A stretch of 64,000 nt of DNA from Thermoflavifilum thermophilum (GTDB lineage Bacteria; Bacteroidota; Bacteroidia; Chitinophagales; Chitinophagaceae): the NCBI RefSeq assembly GCF_900116565.1, contig NZ_FPCJ01000001.1:1054001-1118000 (forward strand), written 5' to 3'. The notes beneath the pieces are model-generated. The model had not been told where the DNA came from. It made no database searches and saw nothing but the letters and a program-made list of their open reading frames with translations. Below, piece after piece: positions 28,105 to 37,304 of this stretch (positions within the stretch are counted from its first letter, which is position 1; each line of letters starts with the position of its first letter). A program made the translations under genes and the position numbers.

Positions 28105-28782
28105 TCATTGCAAAGTACCCTGCTCAGCTTGCTGTTTCATTTTTTCATTGGCCGTTAGCACAAATTCTACCCTTCGATTGGCTGCACGATGTTCGGGTGT
28201 ATCGTTGGGAAATTTGGGATCAGTTTCGCCCATGCCTTTGGTGGTAATTCTGGATGGATCAATTCCCAATTGAATCAGATAATCAGCCACCGCATTAGCC
28301 CTGCGCTGGGATAATTTCAGGTTGTAACTCTCTGAGCCAACACTGTCGGTATGTCCAATTATCAGCACGTTTTCATCGGGATATTTTACCAGAATCTGGT
28401 ATAAATCCTGAATGGTATTTTTCGCATCAGGAGTGAGATCGTAACGATCGAATCCAAATAATACGTTTGAACTAAAAGTAACAACTAATCCTTCTCCTAC
28501 CCGTTCCACCTGTGCATGGGGCACAGACTGCTCAATTTCTTTTTTCTGCTGATCCATTTTCTTGCCGATCAACGCACCAGCTGTTCCGCCCACAGCGGCA
28601 CCGATCACTGCGCCCAAAGCCGTGTTGCCTGCTGCTTTACCGATGATGGCTCCGCTGGCAGCACCGGCTCCCACACCAATGGCAGCACCTTTTTCTGTAT
28701 TGTTCATTTTTTTGGTAACGCTGCAACTGCCTATTATGAGCGACACAGCAAGTAAACCTGCAAGTCCGGAATGAAAACTCAT
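28105..28782 (-). CDS. OmpA-family lipoprotein with glycine zipper
   Basis: 225 residues from ATG 28782 (the ATG at 28812 adds ten). A signal peptide with lipobox IGSC is followed by a glycine-zipper stretch (GAAIGVGAGAASGAIIGKAAG) and the OmpA peptidoglycan-binding domain (GHTDSVGSESYNLKLSQRRA; AANRRVEF). It is probably an outer-membrane lipoprotein anchoring to peptidoglycan, comparable to YiaD/Pal-type proteins. It is the last gene of its unit, before the terminator. Confidence 0.9.
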   Translation of the reverse strand: MSFHSGLAGLLAVSLIIGSCSVTKKMNNTEKGAAIGVGAGAASGAIIGKAAGNTALGAVIGAAVGGTAGALIGKKMDQQKKEIEQSVPHAQVERVGEGLVVTFSSNVLFGFDRYDLTPDAKNTIQDLYQILVKYPDENVLIIGHTDSVGSESYNLKLSQRRANAVADYLIQLGIDPSRITTKGMGETDPKFPNDTPEHRAANRRVEFVLTANEKMKQQAEQGTLQ

Positions 28783-28863
28783 GGTGTAAAGCTTGTGTGG
28801 ATGATGTTTCATGTTTCTGTCTTTTTTATGTGTATTTTCCCAAAATTCTTGCCAAATCTTTCA

Positions 28864-29934
28864 TCAGGTTTTGGAACCTGCTTTCAGCTTCTCGGCATTT
28901 TCAGCAAATTGCAATGCCTCAATCATCTCCTGAATTTCCCCGTCCATAAAGGCATCGAGCGTGTAAATGGTCATGCCGATGCGATGATCCGTTACACGTC
29001 CCTGAGGATAATTGTAGGTACGAATTTTTGCTGACCGGTCGCCAGTGGATACCAGGCTTTTGCGCTGGCGCGAAATAGCTTCTTCCTGTTTGCGTACGGC
29101 ATCTTCATATAGTTTTGTGCGCAACATCATCATGGCCTTTTCGCGATTGGCAAATTGGGTGCGTTCCGTCTGGCATTCCACCACAATACCGGTAGGGATG
29201 TGAATCAACCTCACTTTGGTTTCCACTTTGTTTACGTTCTGTCCGCCGGCACCACCACTGCGGGCAGTTTCCATTTTGATATCGTTTTCATGAATCACCA
29301 CATCGACTTCTTCAGCTTCCGGTAAAACCGCCACTGTAGCAGCTGAAGTATGGATTCGGCCCTGCGATTCCGTAGCGGGTACTCGTTGCACGCGATGTAC
29401 ACCCGATTCAAACTTTAGCGTACCATATACATCTTCGCCTTCCACGCGCACGATCACCTCCTTATATCCGCCCACTGTACCCGGATTCTCGCTCAGAATC
29501 TGGGTTTTCCAGCCTTTTTTTTCTGCATAGCGCAAATACATGCGCAACAGATCGCCGGCAAACAAGCTGGCTTCATCGCCACCCGTTCCGGCCCGAATTT
29601 CCAGGATGGCATTCTTTTCATCCTGCGGATCTTTGGGAATGAGCAGCTGCCGGATTTTTGCTTCCAGCTCATCCCGCCGTTTTTCCAAGTCTTCCAGCTC
29701 TTTGCGGGCCAGGGCACGCATTTCCTCATCACCCGATTCCAGCACTTCCTTGCGAAACTCGATATCGTCTAACACCTGCCGGTATTGCTCATAGGCGGTT
29801 ACAATTTTTTCCAGTTGCCGATACTCCCTGCTTAGCTGACTGAATCGTTGCTGATCAGCCACTACTTCGGGATTGGTCAGTGCAAGCCGGATTTCTTCAA
29901 AGCGGGCTTTTATAGCTTCTAACTGATCTTGCAT
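28864..29934 (-). CDS. prfA: Peptide chain release factor 1
   Basis: A 356-residue class I release factor that reads UAA and UAG. The PAT tripeptide ([16 protein letters not shown]) identifies RF1 as opposed to RF2 (SPF). The catalytic GGQ is in [18 protein letters not shown]. The N-terminal helical domain is complete and length is canonical. Confidence 0.97.
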   Translation of the reverse strand: MQDQLEAIKARFEEIRLALTNPEVVADQQRFSQLSREYRQLEKIVTAYEQYRQVLDDIEFRKEVLESGDEEMRALARKELEDLEKRRDELEAKIRQLLIPKDPQDEKNAILEIRAGTGGDEASLFAGDLLRMYLRYAEKKGWKTQILSENPGTVGGYKEVIVRVEGEDVYGTLKFESGVHRVQRVPATESQGRIHTSAATVAVLPEAEEVDVVIHENDIKMETARSGGAGGQNVNKVETKVRLIHIPTGIVVECQTERTQFANREKAMMMLRTKLYEDAVRKQEEAISRQRKSLVSTGDRSAKIRTYNYPQGRVTDHRIGMTIYTLDAFMDGEIQEMIEALQFAENAEKLKAGSKT

Positions 29935-29953
29935 GCGATAACTTGAACGTGCG

Positions 29954-29961
29954 CAAAGTTA
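29954..29961 (-). promoter_or_regulatory. -7 element (TAACTTTG) before prfA
   Basis: Minus-strand TAACTTTG, an exact consensus match, 19 bases before the ATG at 29934. No -33 TTTG was found. Confidence 0.5.
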
Positions 29962-30022
29962 ATATTGTTTCCCGCAGTTGCCTATCTTGCAGTTTTATCA
30001 AGCGTTTGTTTTAGGAAAGCTC

Positions 30023-31231
30023 ATGAAAAGCAGGGTGCTTACGGCCGATTTTATATTCGATGGATGGCAATTATGGCCTCATGCAGCTATAGCAATTGAT
30101 GAGCAAGGATGCATCCTCCAATTTATTCCCCAACCGGATGAGAGGCAACTTCGCAAGGCCGATTATTTCGCCGGACTGCTTTGTCCGGGTTTTATCAATG
30201 TGCATTGCCATACCGAATTATCCTATCTGAAAGACTGCATTCCGCGTGGCACCGGGCTGGTGAATTTTATCCTGAAACTAATGGAAACCCGCCATGATCC
30301 GGCTTTCTCGCCCGACATAAAGCTGCAGGCCATCACGTTGGCCGATCAGCAGATGCAACAGGCGGGCATTGTAGCCGTTGGTGATATTGTAAACACGCTG
30401 GATAGCCTGCCTGTAAAGCAATCCACTAACTTGTATTATCATCATTTCGTAGAGTGCATGGGAGTGCCCGATGATGTAGCGCAACAACGTTTTGAGCAGG
30501 CACAAAAGCTGGCTGCCACATGGAAAGCCCATACTTCATTTCCGGCCACGATAATTCCACATGCACCTTACTCCGTTTCAGATACGTTGTTCCGCTATAT
30601 CGCACTTCAGGATGAGTCTTTGATTTCGATACACAACCAGGAAACAGCTGCAGAAAGCGAATGGTTTCTGACCGGCCAAGGCAGCATGCGGCGCCTGTAT
30701 GATACACTGGGTATTTCATTCCACCAGGCAGCGGGCTGCGGAAATACAAGCCTGCGGCATGTACTGCCTTTTTTCTTTGAAAAAAATACATCGGCTCACA
30801 AGCCTTGCCAGCTGATTCTGGTGCATAATACATTCACCCCTGCAACCGACATCCAATGGGCAACCGAACAATTTCAAGACTCCATTTACTGGTGCATTTG
30901 CCCGAAAGCCAACCTGTATATTGAACAGCAGCTTCCTCCACTGGAAGCACTCATGACCTTTGCAGATGACCGGATCGTAATGGGGACCGACAGCCTGGCA
31001 TCGAATGATACCCTATCTATTCTGGAAGAAATGAAATGTTTGCAGCAGCATTTCCCTTCCATCGGGCTGGAAAACCTGCTACGCTGGGCAACCTGGAATG
31101 GTGCCAAAGCCCTCCATTGCGAAAGCTGGCTGGGCAGCTTTACGCCGGGCAAAAAACCAGGAGTGGTGCATGTGTCTTCCATTCATCAGCAACGACTCAG
31201 CTCTGAGTCTCGCTCCCAACGCATTGCCTGA
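30023..31231 (+). CDS. Amidohydrolase family deaminase (chlorohydrolase-like)
   Basis: 402 residues from ATG 30023 (MKSRVLTADFIFDGWQ); the frame extends 15 codons upstream, over promoter-like sequence. It is a metal-dependent TIM-barrel amidohydrolase. Metal ligands: HCH in INVHCHTELSYL, His in IIPHAPYSVSD, His in SIHNQETAAES and Asp in VMGTDSLASN. The subfamily includes S-adenosylhomocysteine/adenosine and aminofutalosine deaminases. A role in futalosine-type menaquinone synthesis is possible but no other mqn gene is nearby. Confidence 0.85.
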   Translation: MKSRVLTADFIFDGWQLWPHAAIAIDEQGCILQFIPQPDERQLRKADYFAGLLCPGFINVHCHTELSYLKDCIPRGTGLVNFILKLMETRHDPAFSPDIKLQAITLADQQMQQAGIVAVGDIVNTLDSLPVKQSTNLYYHHFVECMGVPDDVAQQRFEQAQKLAATWKAHTSFPATIIPHAPYSVSDTLFRYIALQDESLISIHNQETAAESEWFLTGQGSMRRLYDTLGISFHQAAGCGNTSLRHVLPFFFEKNTSAHKPCQLILVHNTFTPATDIQWATEQFQDSIYWCICPKANLYIEQQLPPLEALMTFADDRIVMGTDSLASNDTLSILEEMKCLQQHFPSIGLENLLRWATWNGAKALHCESWLGSFTPGKKPGVVHVSSIHQQRLSSESRSQRIA

Positions 31232-31260
31232 ACCAATAGAAAAATGAACACAAAAGAATT

Positions 31261-31752
31261 CTATTCTGCCGGAGGTTGCAGCAAATGTGCCAATGAAACC
31301 TCTATCGGTTGTGTGAAAGGCGGTGCCAATATGCCAAGCGTTTGTTTACCTTTCAGGATTACAAATGTGGGAACGGTCTGTATTGCATACTTCTTTTTCC
31401 ATCGCTCTGCACCATTGAGTTTTTCATCCAGGCCATAAATGGTCAGCTGATTCAGGGGGTAACCCGTTAAAATCATTGTTTTGAAAAATGCGGGCAAAAC
31501 CCGCATGGTTACACTATCCCAGGTCCCGATAAAAGCCACAACCTGAAACAAATCTTTTTGTTCGCGGATGCGTGCCAGCGATAACGAATCGGGCTGATAT
31601 GCATTCACTCCCAGATAAAACCACGGAAATGCAGGATCATTGGCAAGCATAGATTCCTGTATGGGTCCGGTTAGCACTTTTGGAGATTGCTGCTGGGCGG
31701 ACAACTGCATGCTTATCATCAGAAACAAACTAATGAAAAACAATGGTTTCAT
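31261..31752 (-). CDS. Secreted thioredoxin-fold protein without the CxxC
   Basis: 163 residues with a signal peptide (MKPLFFISLFLMISMQLSAQ). The thioredoxin core is visible: the strand FQVVAFIGTW, then the place where thioredoxins have WCxxC, and the cis-Pro loop TVPTFVIL. The active-site position reads TWDSVTMRVLP (Asp79 onward), so both cysteines are lost and disulfide chemistry is excluded. The start overlaps the MerR gene stop by four bases, indicating coupling. It may serve as a binding or structural protein in the periplasm. Confidence 0.78.
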   Translation of the reverse strand: MKPLFFISLFLMISMQLSAQQQSPKVLTGPIQESMLANDPAFPWFYLGVNAYQPDSLSLARIREQKDLFQVVAFIGTWDSVTMRVLPAFFKTMILTGYPLNQLTIYGLDEKLNGAERWKKKYAIQTVPTFVILKGKQTLGILAPPFTQPIEVSLAHLLQPPAE

Positions 31753-32180
31753 ATCTGTTCTTTCAGTTGAATCAAAAATTGTTTGATGCGCTGAAGGGTT
31801 TGAATCAGTTCAAAACGCGATCGGGTTGTTTTCATTTCTTCTTTCAGTTTTTGCTTGGCACCTTCAACCGTATATTTTCTTTCCCGGATGAGATAATAAA
31901 TCAATCGCAGATGCTCAATATCTTCGGGCCTGAACAAACGATCGCCTTTGCGGTTTTTTTTAGGCTGCAAAATGTCGAATTCTTTTTCCCAGAAACGAAT
32001 CTGGGATGTACTTGTCTGAAACATCTCGGCCACTTCACTGATGGAATAATATTGCTTGGTAAGCGGAACTGCCGAAGGATCTTCTACAATCAGCGGAGGA
32101 GCCTTCATATCTGCAACAGGCTTTCTGCCCCGCGGGGAAGAAGCTTTTTTACCTACAGCCGTGTCATGTTTTTCTTCCAT
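31749..32180 (-). CDS. MerR-type transcriptional regulator
   Basis: 143 residues. A basic, disordered N-terminus of about 40 residues precedes the winged HTH of the MerR family (YYSISEVAEMFQTSTSQIRFWEKEFDIL; DRLFRPEDIEHLRLIYYL), then a short helix. There is no effector-binding domain and no cysteine cluster. Such regulators sit beside M23 peptidase and alaS in related genomes. It lies between the M23 gene (24 bases) and the thioredoxin-fold gene (4-base overlap). Confidence 0.88.
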   Translation of the reverse strand: MEEKHDTAVGKKASSPRGRKPVADMKAPPLIVEDPSAVPLTKQYYSISEVAEMFQTSTSQIRFWEKEFDILQPKKNRKGDRLFRPEDIEHLRLIYYLIRERKYTVEGAKQKLKEEMKTTRSRFELIQTLQRIKQFLIQLKEQI

Positions 32181-32204
32181 CTGTTTTGAAAACGATATTG
32201 CAAG

Positions 32205-33176
32205 TTAATCCAAAGACTGATTGTTTGCCGCAGCCATTTTCAAAATACGTTCATATTGCTGGGGTGTAATATCATTGTAGAAGAAATACACCGGGTTTAC
32301 CTTCACCCCATTGCGGATTACCTCATAATGGCAATGTGGACCGGTGGATTTTCCGGTGCTGCCTACATATCCGATGATCTGACCACGTTTTACTTGTTCA
32401 CCTTTTTTCACAACTGTTTTTTCCAGATGGCCGTAAAGAGTTTCATAGCCAAATCCATGCCTGATAATGACATGCACGCCGTAGCCGCTTTCATCCATGC
32501 CCGACCATTCCACCACACCATTTCCAGTGGCATAGATAGGCGTGCCTTCCGATGCGGCAAAATCAATGCCCGGATGAAATTTGCGGGTTTTGTAAATCGG
32601 ATCAATGCGATAGCCAAAACCGGAAGCTATGCGGTTGATGTCTTCATCAGGAATGGGTTCAATGGCAGGAATGGATGCCAGTAATTTCTGTTTGTTTTGT
32701 ACAAGCGAGTCTAACTCGGCATAGGATTGATTCTGCACATGGATCCGATGTTCAATGTCCCGGATCATGGCTGTAGCATTGCTGATCAGTTGCGTATTGC
32801 TAAGACCATCGAGCATGTCCATTTCCGCTATGCGCGCCTGTTCATGCGCTCGCAAACTGTCGGGAATAGGTGATGCAGCAAATATGGCGCGATAAATCTG
32901 ATTATCTCTGCTTTGCAATTCACGCAACTGCTGTTCCATGCGATGCAACTGGCCTGTCAGCACATGATACTGTTCGCGCATGGTCAACAGGTCCTGTCGT
33001 AACATTTTATCATGCGGAGTATCCAGAAAAGGACTCGCTATTAAAAAAATCAGAATAGCAGTGAACAAAATAGCCAGCAATATACCCGCAGTGCGCAACA
33101 ATTTCATCCACAGAGGCATCACCCATCTTTCATAACGCAACGAACGGGTATCGTAATAATACTTGATCTTTTTCAT
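32205..33176 (-). CDS. M23 family (LytM-type) peptidase
   Basis: 323 residues: one N-terminal membrane helix (near 25-50), a long coiled coil (about 65-180) and a C-terminal LytM domain. The zinc ligands are intact: HPGIDFAA (H-x3-D) and GPHCHYEV (H-x-H), with a further His in YGHLEK. It is probably an anchored periplasmic peptidoglycan endopeptidase, or its regulator. First gene of the M23-MerR-thioredoxin-like unit, divergent from alaS. Confidence 0.92.
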   Translation of the reverse strand: MKKIKYYYDTRSLRYERWVMPLWMKLLRTAGILLAILFTAILIFLIASPFLDTPHDKMLRQDLLTMREQYHVLTGQLHRMEQQLRELQSRDNQIYRAIFAASPIPDSLRAHEQARIAEMDMLDGLSNTQLISNATAMIRDIEHRIHVQNQSYAELDSLVQNKQKLLASIPAIEPIPDEDINRIASGFGYRIDPIYKTRKFHPGIDFAASEGTPIYATGNGVVEWSGMDESGYGVHVIIRHGFGYETLYGHLEKTVVKKGEQVKRGQIIGYVGSTGKSTGPHCHYEVIRNGVKVNPVYFFYNDITPQQYERILKMAAANNQSLD

Positions 33177-33259
33177 CGTATGGTTATATTTCAGACCCGA
33201 TCCAACGGGTGCAGCATCAGGGCAAGCATCAAAGGGAAAACTCAGGAAATCTAAGGGCT

Positions 33260-33290
33260 TTTGATATTGTTGCTACGGCTGCTAAATTTG
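33260..33290 (+). promoter_or_regulatory. Promoter of alaS
   Basis: TTTG (33260-33263), 19 bases, TAAATTTG (33283-33290): exact match in both boxes with ideal spacing. The leader to ATG 33372 is about 75 bases, and it sits in the divergent region shared with the M23 gene. Confidence 0.75.
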
Positions 33291-33371
33291 CAAAACCTGA
33301 AATTAGCAAATTTCACGATTTCTTTTATTGATTCTGAATAGCAAAATAATCATTTGTCACAATTTCCTGCT

Positions 33372-35999
33372 ATGCCATTAACCGCCCGTGAGATCAGACA
33401 ACAATTTCTGGATTTTTTCAAAAGCAAAGGACATATCATCGTGCCTTCCTCACCCATCGTGGTAAAAAACGATCCCACCCTGCTTTTCACCAATGCGGGC
33501 ATGAATCAGTTTAAAGATTTTTTTCTGGGCACCCAAATACCCCAACATCGCCGGGTTGCCGATACCCAAAAATGCCTGCGGGTAAGTGGCAAACATAACG
33601 ATCTGGAAGAAGTGGGCAAGGATACTTACCATCATACCATGTTTGAAATGCTGGGCAACTGGAGCTTTGGAGATTATTTCAAGGAAGAAGCCATTGCCTG
33701 GGCCTGGGAATTGCTTACCCGGGTCTATCAGATTCCGGAAGACAGGTTGTATGCAACCGTATTTGAAGGTGATGCTGCCGAGCAATTGCCGGAGGATGAA
33801 GAAGCCTATCATCACTGGCTAAAATGGCTACCTGCCGATCGTATCCTGAAAGGGCGCAAAAAAGACAATTTCTGGGAAATGGGCGATACCGGCCCCTGTG
33901 GTCCTTGCACCGAAATTCATATCGACTGCCGGCCTGATGACCAACGCAGGCAGCGGGCCGGACATACTCTCATCAACCAAAACCATCCTGAAGTCATCGA
34001 GATCTGGAATCTGGTGTTTATTCAATACAATCGGCTGAAAGATGGGTCGCTGGAACCTCTTCCTGCCCGGCATGTGGATACCGGCATGGGACTGGAGCGG
34101 CTGGTAAGGGTATTGCAGGGCAAACAAAGCAATTATGATACGGATTTGTTTCAACCTCTGATTTTAGCCACAGAAGAGCTCACAGGCATTCGCTACGACG
34201 GCGGACAAAGCTATCAGGCCATCAGCTTCCGTGTCATTGCCGATCATATCCGGGCGTTGTGTTTTACGATTGCCGACGGGCAACTGCCCTCCAATACCGG
34301 CGCCGGCTATGTAATCCGACGTATTCTCCGCCGGGCCGTCCGGTATTCCTATTCCCATCTAAGCATCCGGGAACCTATGCTTTATCGGCTGGTACCGGTG
34401 GTGGGTGAGATTTTCCACGATGTTTTCCCGGAAGTGCAGCAACAAAGCAGCTTCATTGCCAAAATTATTTTCGAAGAAGAACAGCATTTTCTGAAAACCC
34501 TGGAAACCGGAATACAAAGAATTGAAGCCTATTTTGAAACGGCTGCCACACGTGAAATTCCCGGTCAGCTTGCATTTGAGCTATTCGACACCTATGGATT
34601 TCCAATTGATCTGACTCGTATTATTGCCGCAGAAAGAGGCTTTAGCGTAGATGAAGCCGGATTCCAGCAAGCCCTGGAAATGCAGAAAAACCGCTCCCGC
34701 CAGGCTACAGCCCTGGAAGTTGGAGACTGGACCATTCTTTCAGACGGACTTACCCGCTTCGTGGGATATGAGCAGCTGCGCACCACTTCCCGGATGCTGC
34801 GCTATCGCCAGGTTACGGAAAAAGGAAAAAGTTTTTACCAGATCGTACTCGACGAAACTCCCTTTTATGCCGAAAGTGGCGGGCAGGTGGGCGATACCGG
34901 ATGGCTCATCCAGGGTACTCAAAAAATTCAGGTGTGGGATACCCGAAAAGAAAATGACCTGATCGTTCATCTTACACGCGAACTCCCAGCCTATCCAGAC
35001 CAACCGATAGAGGCCCATGTGGATGAGATACGCAGGCAGAAGCTTATGCTGAACCATTCTGCCACTCATCTGCTGCACGCCGCCTTGCGGCAGGTATTGG
35101 GTCATCATGTACAGCAAAAAGGATCGTTGGTGCATCCCGATTATCTGCGGTTTGATTTTTCACATTTCAACAAGCTCAGCATACAGGAAATTCAAGAGGT
35201 GGAAGCCTTGGTCAATGCGAAGATCCGGGAAAATATACCCGTACAGATTCAATATTTGCCCCGTGAAGAAGCGCTCCGGATGGGTGCTATGGCTTTGTTC
35301 GGCGAAAAATACGGCGAGCAGGTGCGGGTAGTAACCATGGATCCCCGGTTTTCCATCGAGTTGTGTGGCGGAACCCATGTCAGGTATACCGGTGAAATAG
35401 GTTTTTTTATTATCACCGCCGAAACAGCTGTGGCTGCCGGTGTACGTCGTATCGAAGCGCTTACCGGTGAAGCAGCCTGGCAATACGTGCGTCAGCAACT
35501 GGCCTTGCTCGCCGATGCCAGAGAATTGCTCCATCAACCCCGCCAGCTGACCGATGCCTTGCAAAAGCTGATTGAAGAGAAATCCCAGCTGGAAAAACAA
35601 TATCAATCGCTGGAGCAGAAATGGCTGCAGCAACAAGCCAAACAACTATCACAGCAGGCAAAAAAAATACATGACGTGCAGTTCATCGGGCAAATCGTGG
35701 ATGTGCCTTCGGCTGATGCCTTGAAACAACTGGGTTTTTTCCTTCGCGATCATCTCGTACCTGCTTATCTGATTGTGCTGGCTGCCGTTATCCAGGGCAA
35801 AGCCCAGGTACTGATTATGACGGATGAAAATAGCGCCGCTCAGCATCATTGGCATGCAGGAGAGTGGATGAAAAAAATTGTGGCTCCGCTGATTCAGGGT
35901 GGAGGCGGCGGACAAGCCACCATAGCCACCGGAGGAGGTAAAAACACTTCATCCCTGCAGGAAGTGATCCATCGCATGGCACAAATGGCGCAGGCATAA
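33372..35999 (+). CDS. alaS: Alanine--tRNA ligase
   Basis: 875 residues from ATG 33372 (MPLTAREIRQQF); the TTG at 33354 adds six residues. A class II synthetase with the catalytic core (PSSPIVVKNDPTLLFTNAGMNQFKD), a tRNA-binding region, the editing domain with zinc-binding HxxxH (LNHSATHLLHA) and CGGTHV, then a C-Ala domain with coiled coil and a glycine-rich end. Complete and normal in length. Confidence 0.97.
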   Translation: MPLTAREIRQQFLDFFKSKGHIIVPSSPIVVKNDPTLLFTNAGMNQFKDFFLGTQIPQHRRVADTQKCLRVSGKHNDLEEVGKDTYHHTMFEMLGNWSFGDYFKEEAIAWAWELLTRVYQIPEDRLYATVFEGDAAEQLPEDEEAYHHWLKWLPADRILKGRKKDNFWEMGDTGPCGPCTEIHIDCRPDDQRRQRAGHTLINQNHPEVIEIWNLVFIQYNRLKDGSLEPLPARHVDTGMGLERLVRVLQGKQSNYDTDLFQPLILATEELTGIRYDGGQSYQAISFRVIADHIRALCFTIADGQLPSNTGAGYVIRRILRRAVRYSYSHLSIREPMLYRLVPVVGEIFHDVFPEVQQQSSFIAKIIFEEEQHFLKTLETGIQRIEAYFETAATREIPGQLAFELFDTYGFPIDLTRIIAAERGFSVDEAGFQQALEMQKNRSRQATALEVGDWTILSDGLTRFVGYEQLRTTSRMLRYRQVTEKGKSFYQIVLDETPFYAESGGQVGDTGWLIQGTQKIQVWDTRKENDLIVHLTRELPAYPDQPIEAHVDEIRRQKLMLNHSATHLLHAALRQVLGHHVQQKGSLVHPDYLRFDFSHFNKLSIQEIQEVEALVNAKIRENIPVQIQYLPREEALRMGAMALFGEKYGEQVRVVTMDPRFSIELCGGTHVRYTGEIGFFIITAETAVAAGVRRIEALTGEAAWQYVRQQLALLADARELLHQPRQLTDALQKLIEEKSQLEKQYQSLEQKWLQQQAKQLSQQAKKIHDVQFIGQIVDVPSADALKQLGFFLRDHLVPAYLIVLAAVIQGKAQVLIMTDENSAAQHHWHAGEWMKKIVAPLIQGGGGGQATIATGGGKNTSSLQEVIHRMAQMAQA

Positions 36000-36150
36000 C
36001 CAGCATTTGCAAAATCCTTCACAAAAGCCTGTCAAACCCCTGCCAAACTTTTGCAAATAAGCTTCCATCCGGCTTGCAACTTTAACATTCCCTTCGATCT
36101 GCAGCAGGTGATTTAACAGTTCATTAGCCGCACTGGCTGTGGGCTTGGGT

Positions 36151-36158
36151 TAAATTTG
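36151..36158 (+). promoter_or_regulatory. -7 element (TAAATTTG) before the PDZ gene
   Basis: An exact -7 match 28 bases before ATG 36187. No TTTG -33 is at the right spacing. Confidence 0.45.
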
Positions 36159-36186
36159 CTTTGCTTCTTTCATAAATCAGTTTTAT

Positions 36187-37182
36187 ATGAAAAGATGGAT
36201 TTTCTTCCTGTTATGCAGCCTGGTATTTACGCCGCAGGTGTTTGCCCAGGATCATACCAGTAATTCCACACCAGGTGAATACCAGGAAATTATCATTCGC
36301 CAGCGTGGGCAGATGAATCCTAACCTGGATATTCACATCAAAGGCGGAGAAATATGGATCAACGGCAAAAAATATGATCAGTATTCCGACAGTGCATTAA
36401 CCGTTATCGAACGGAAAATTCCGCTGCGCGATGGAAACAGTTATATTTTCGAACAATCACCCAATCCGCATATCCGCATCTATCCTTTTCAGGATCGCGA
36501 CTCCAATGGCTCTTCCCGTGCGTTGCTGGGTGTAATGACTGCAGAGGCCGGCGATCAGCAAGGAGCTAAAATTGAAGAAGTGATGCGGGGCACTGCAGCC
36601 GATAGTGCTGGATTGCTTGCCGGTGATATCATTACCAAAGTGGATGATCATATCATTCATTCCCCGCAGGAACTCGCAGATGTGATTCGCAACTACCAGC
36701 CCGGTGATGAAGTTACGATTACCTACCTACGGAATCATCAAACCCAAACCACGAAAGCCCGTCTGGGCAAACAGGAAAACAATCCGGTGGACTTGTTCGG
36801 TGCCAATCCTTTGCCTTATTTTCAGATGCCAAATGGATGGCCCTATCGTAATTTTCGTCCCTTCGGTGTGCCGGATTTCCATTCCTATTTCTTTCGGAAT
36901 CCTTCGCCCAAACTCGGAATGACCATTCAGGATACGGAAGGGAATAACGGTGTGAAAGTATTGAAGGTTACGCCCGATATGCCGGCAGCCAAAGCAGGTG
37001 TAAAACCGGGTGATATTGTTACTCAACTTGGTGATCAGCCAATCAACAACGTGGATGATATGTTACAGGCGCTGCGCGATTATCAGCAAAGCAGCTCTGT
37101 AACCCTGAAAATCAAACGCAACAACGAAACACGCACGCTGACATTGACATTGCCACAATCGCTTAAAAAAGCGGATTTATAA
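36187..37182 (+). CDS. Secreted two-PDZ-domain protein
   Basis: 331 residues with a signal peptide (MKRWIFFLLCSLVFTPQVFAQ). Two PDZ domains are visible: the first around residue 115-195 (ALLGVMTAE..., GLLAGDIITKVDDHIIHSPQELAD) and the second at about 235-325 (PKLGMTIQDTEG, AGVKPGDIVTQLGDQPINNVDDML). The second has the carboxylate-binding loop. No protease triad is present, so it is probably an adaptor or sensor for unfolded C-termini rather than an HtrA protease. It is a single gene with a strong terminator. Confidence 0.85.
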   Translation: MKRWIFFLLCSLVFTPQVFAQDHTSNSTPGEYQEIIIRQRGQMNPNLDIHIKGGEIWINGKKYDQYSDSALTVIERKIPLRDGNSYIFEQSPNPHIRIYPFQDRDSNGSSRALLGVMTAEAGDQQGAKIEEVMRGTAADSAGLLAGDIITKVDDHIIHSPQELADVIRNYQPGDEVTITYLRNHQTQTTKARLGKQENNPVDLFGANPLPYFQMPNGWPYRNFRPFGVPDFHSYFFRNPSPKLGMTIQDTEGNNGVKVLKVTPDMPAAKAGVKPGDIVTQLGDQPINNVDDMLQALRDYQQSSSVTLKIKRNNETRTLTLTLPQSLKKADL

Positions 37183-37235
37183 AGAAGCTTGTTTGTCGGG
37201 TTATCAGGCAATCAGGCAAATACAGGTTGAGGTGA

Positions 37236-37276
37236 AACGGGTAATCTGCCTCGGGTAGATTGCCCGTTATTTTTGG
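37236..37276 (+). terminator. Intrinsic terminator after the PDZ gene
   Basis: A 12-bp stem (37236-37247 with 37257-37268, one T-G wobble), 9-base loop, then ATTTTT. It separates the PDZ gene from the convergent icmF gene. Confidence 0.8.
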
Positions 37277-37304
37277 ATATGAATTGAAAAAATAAGAGAA
37301 AGGA

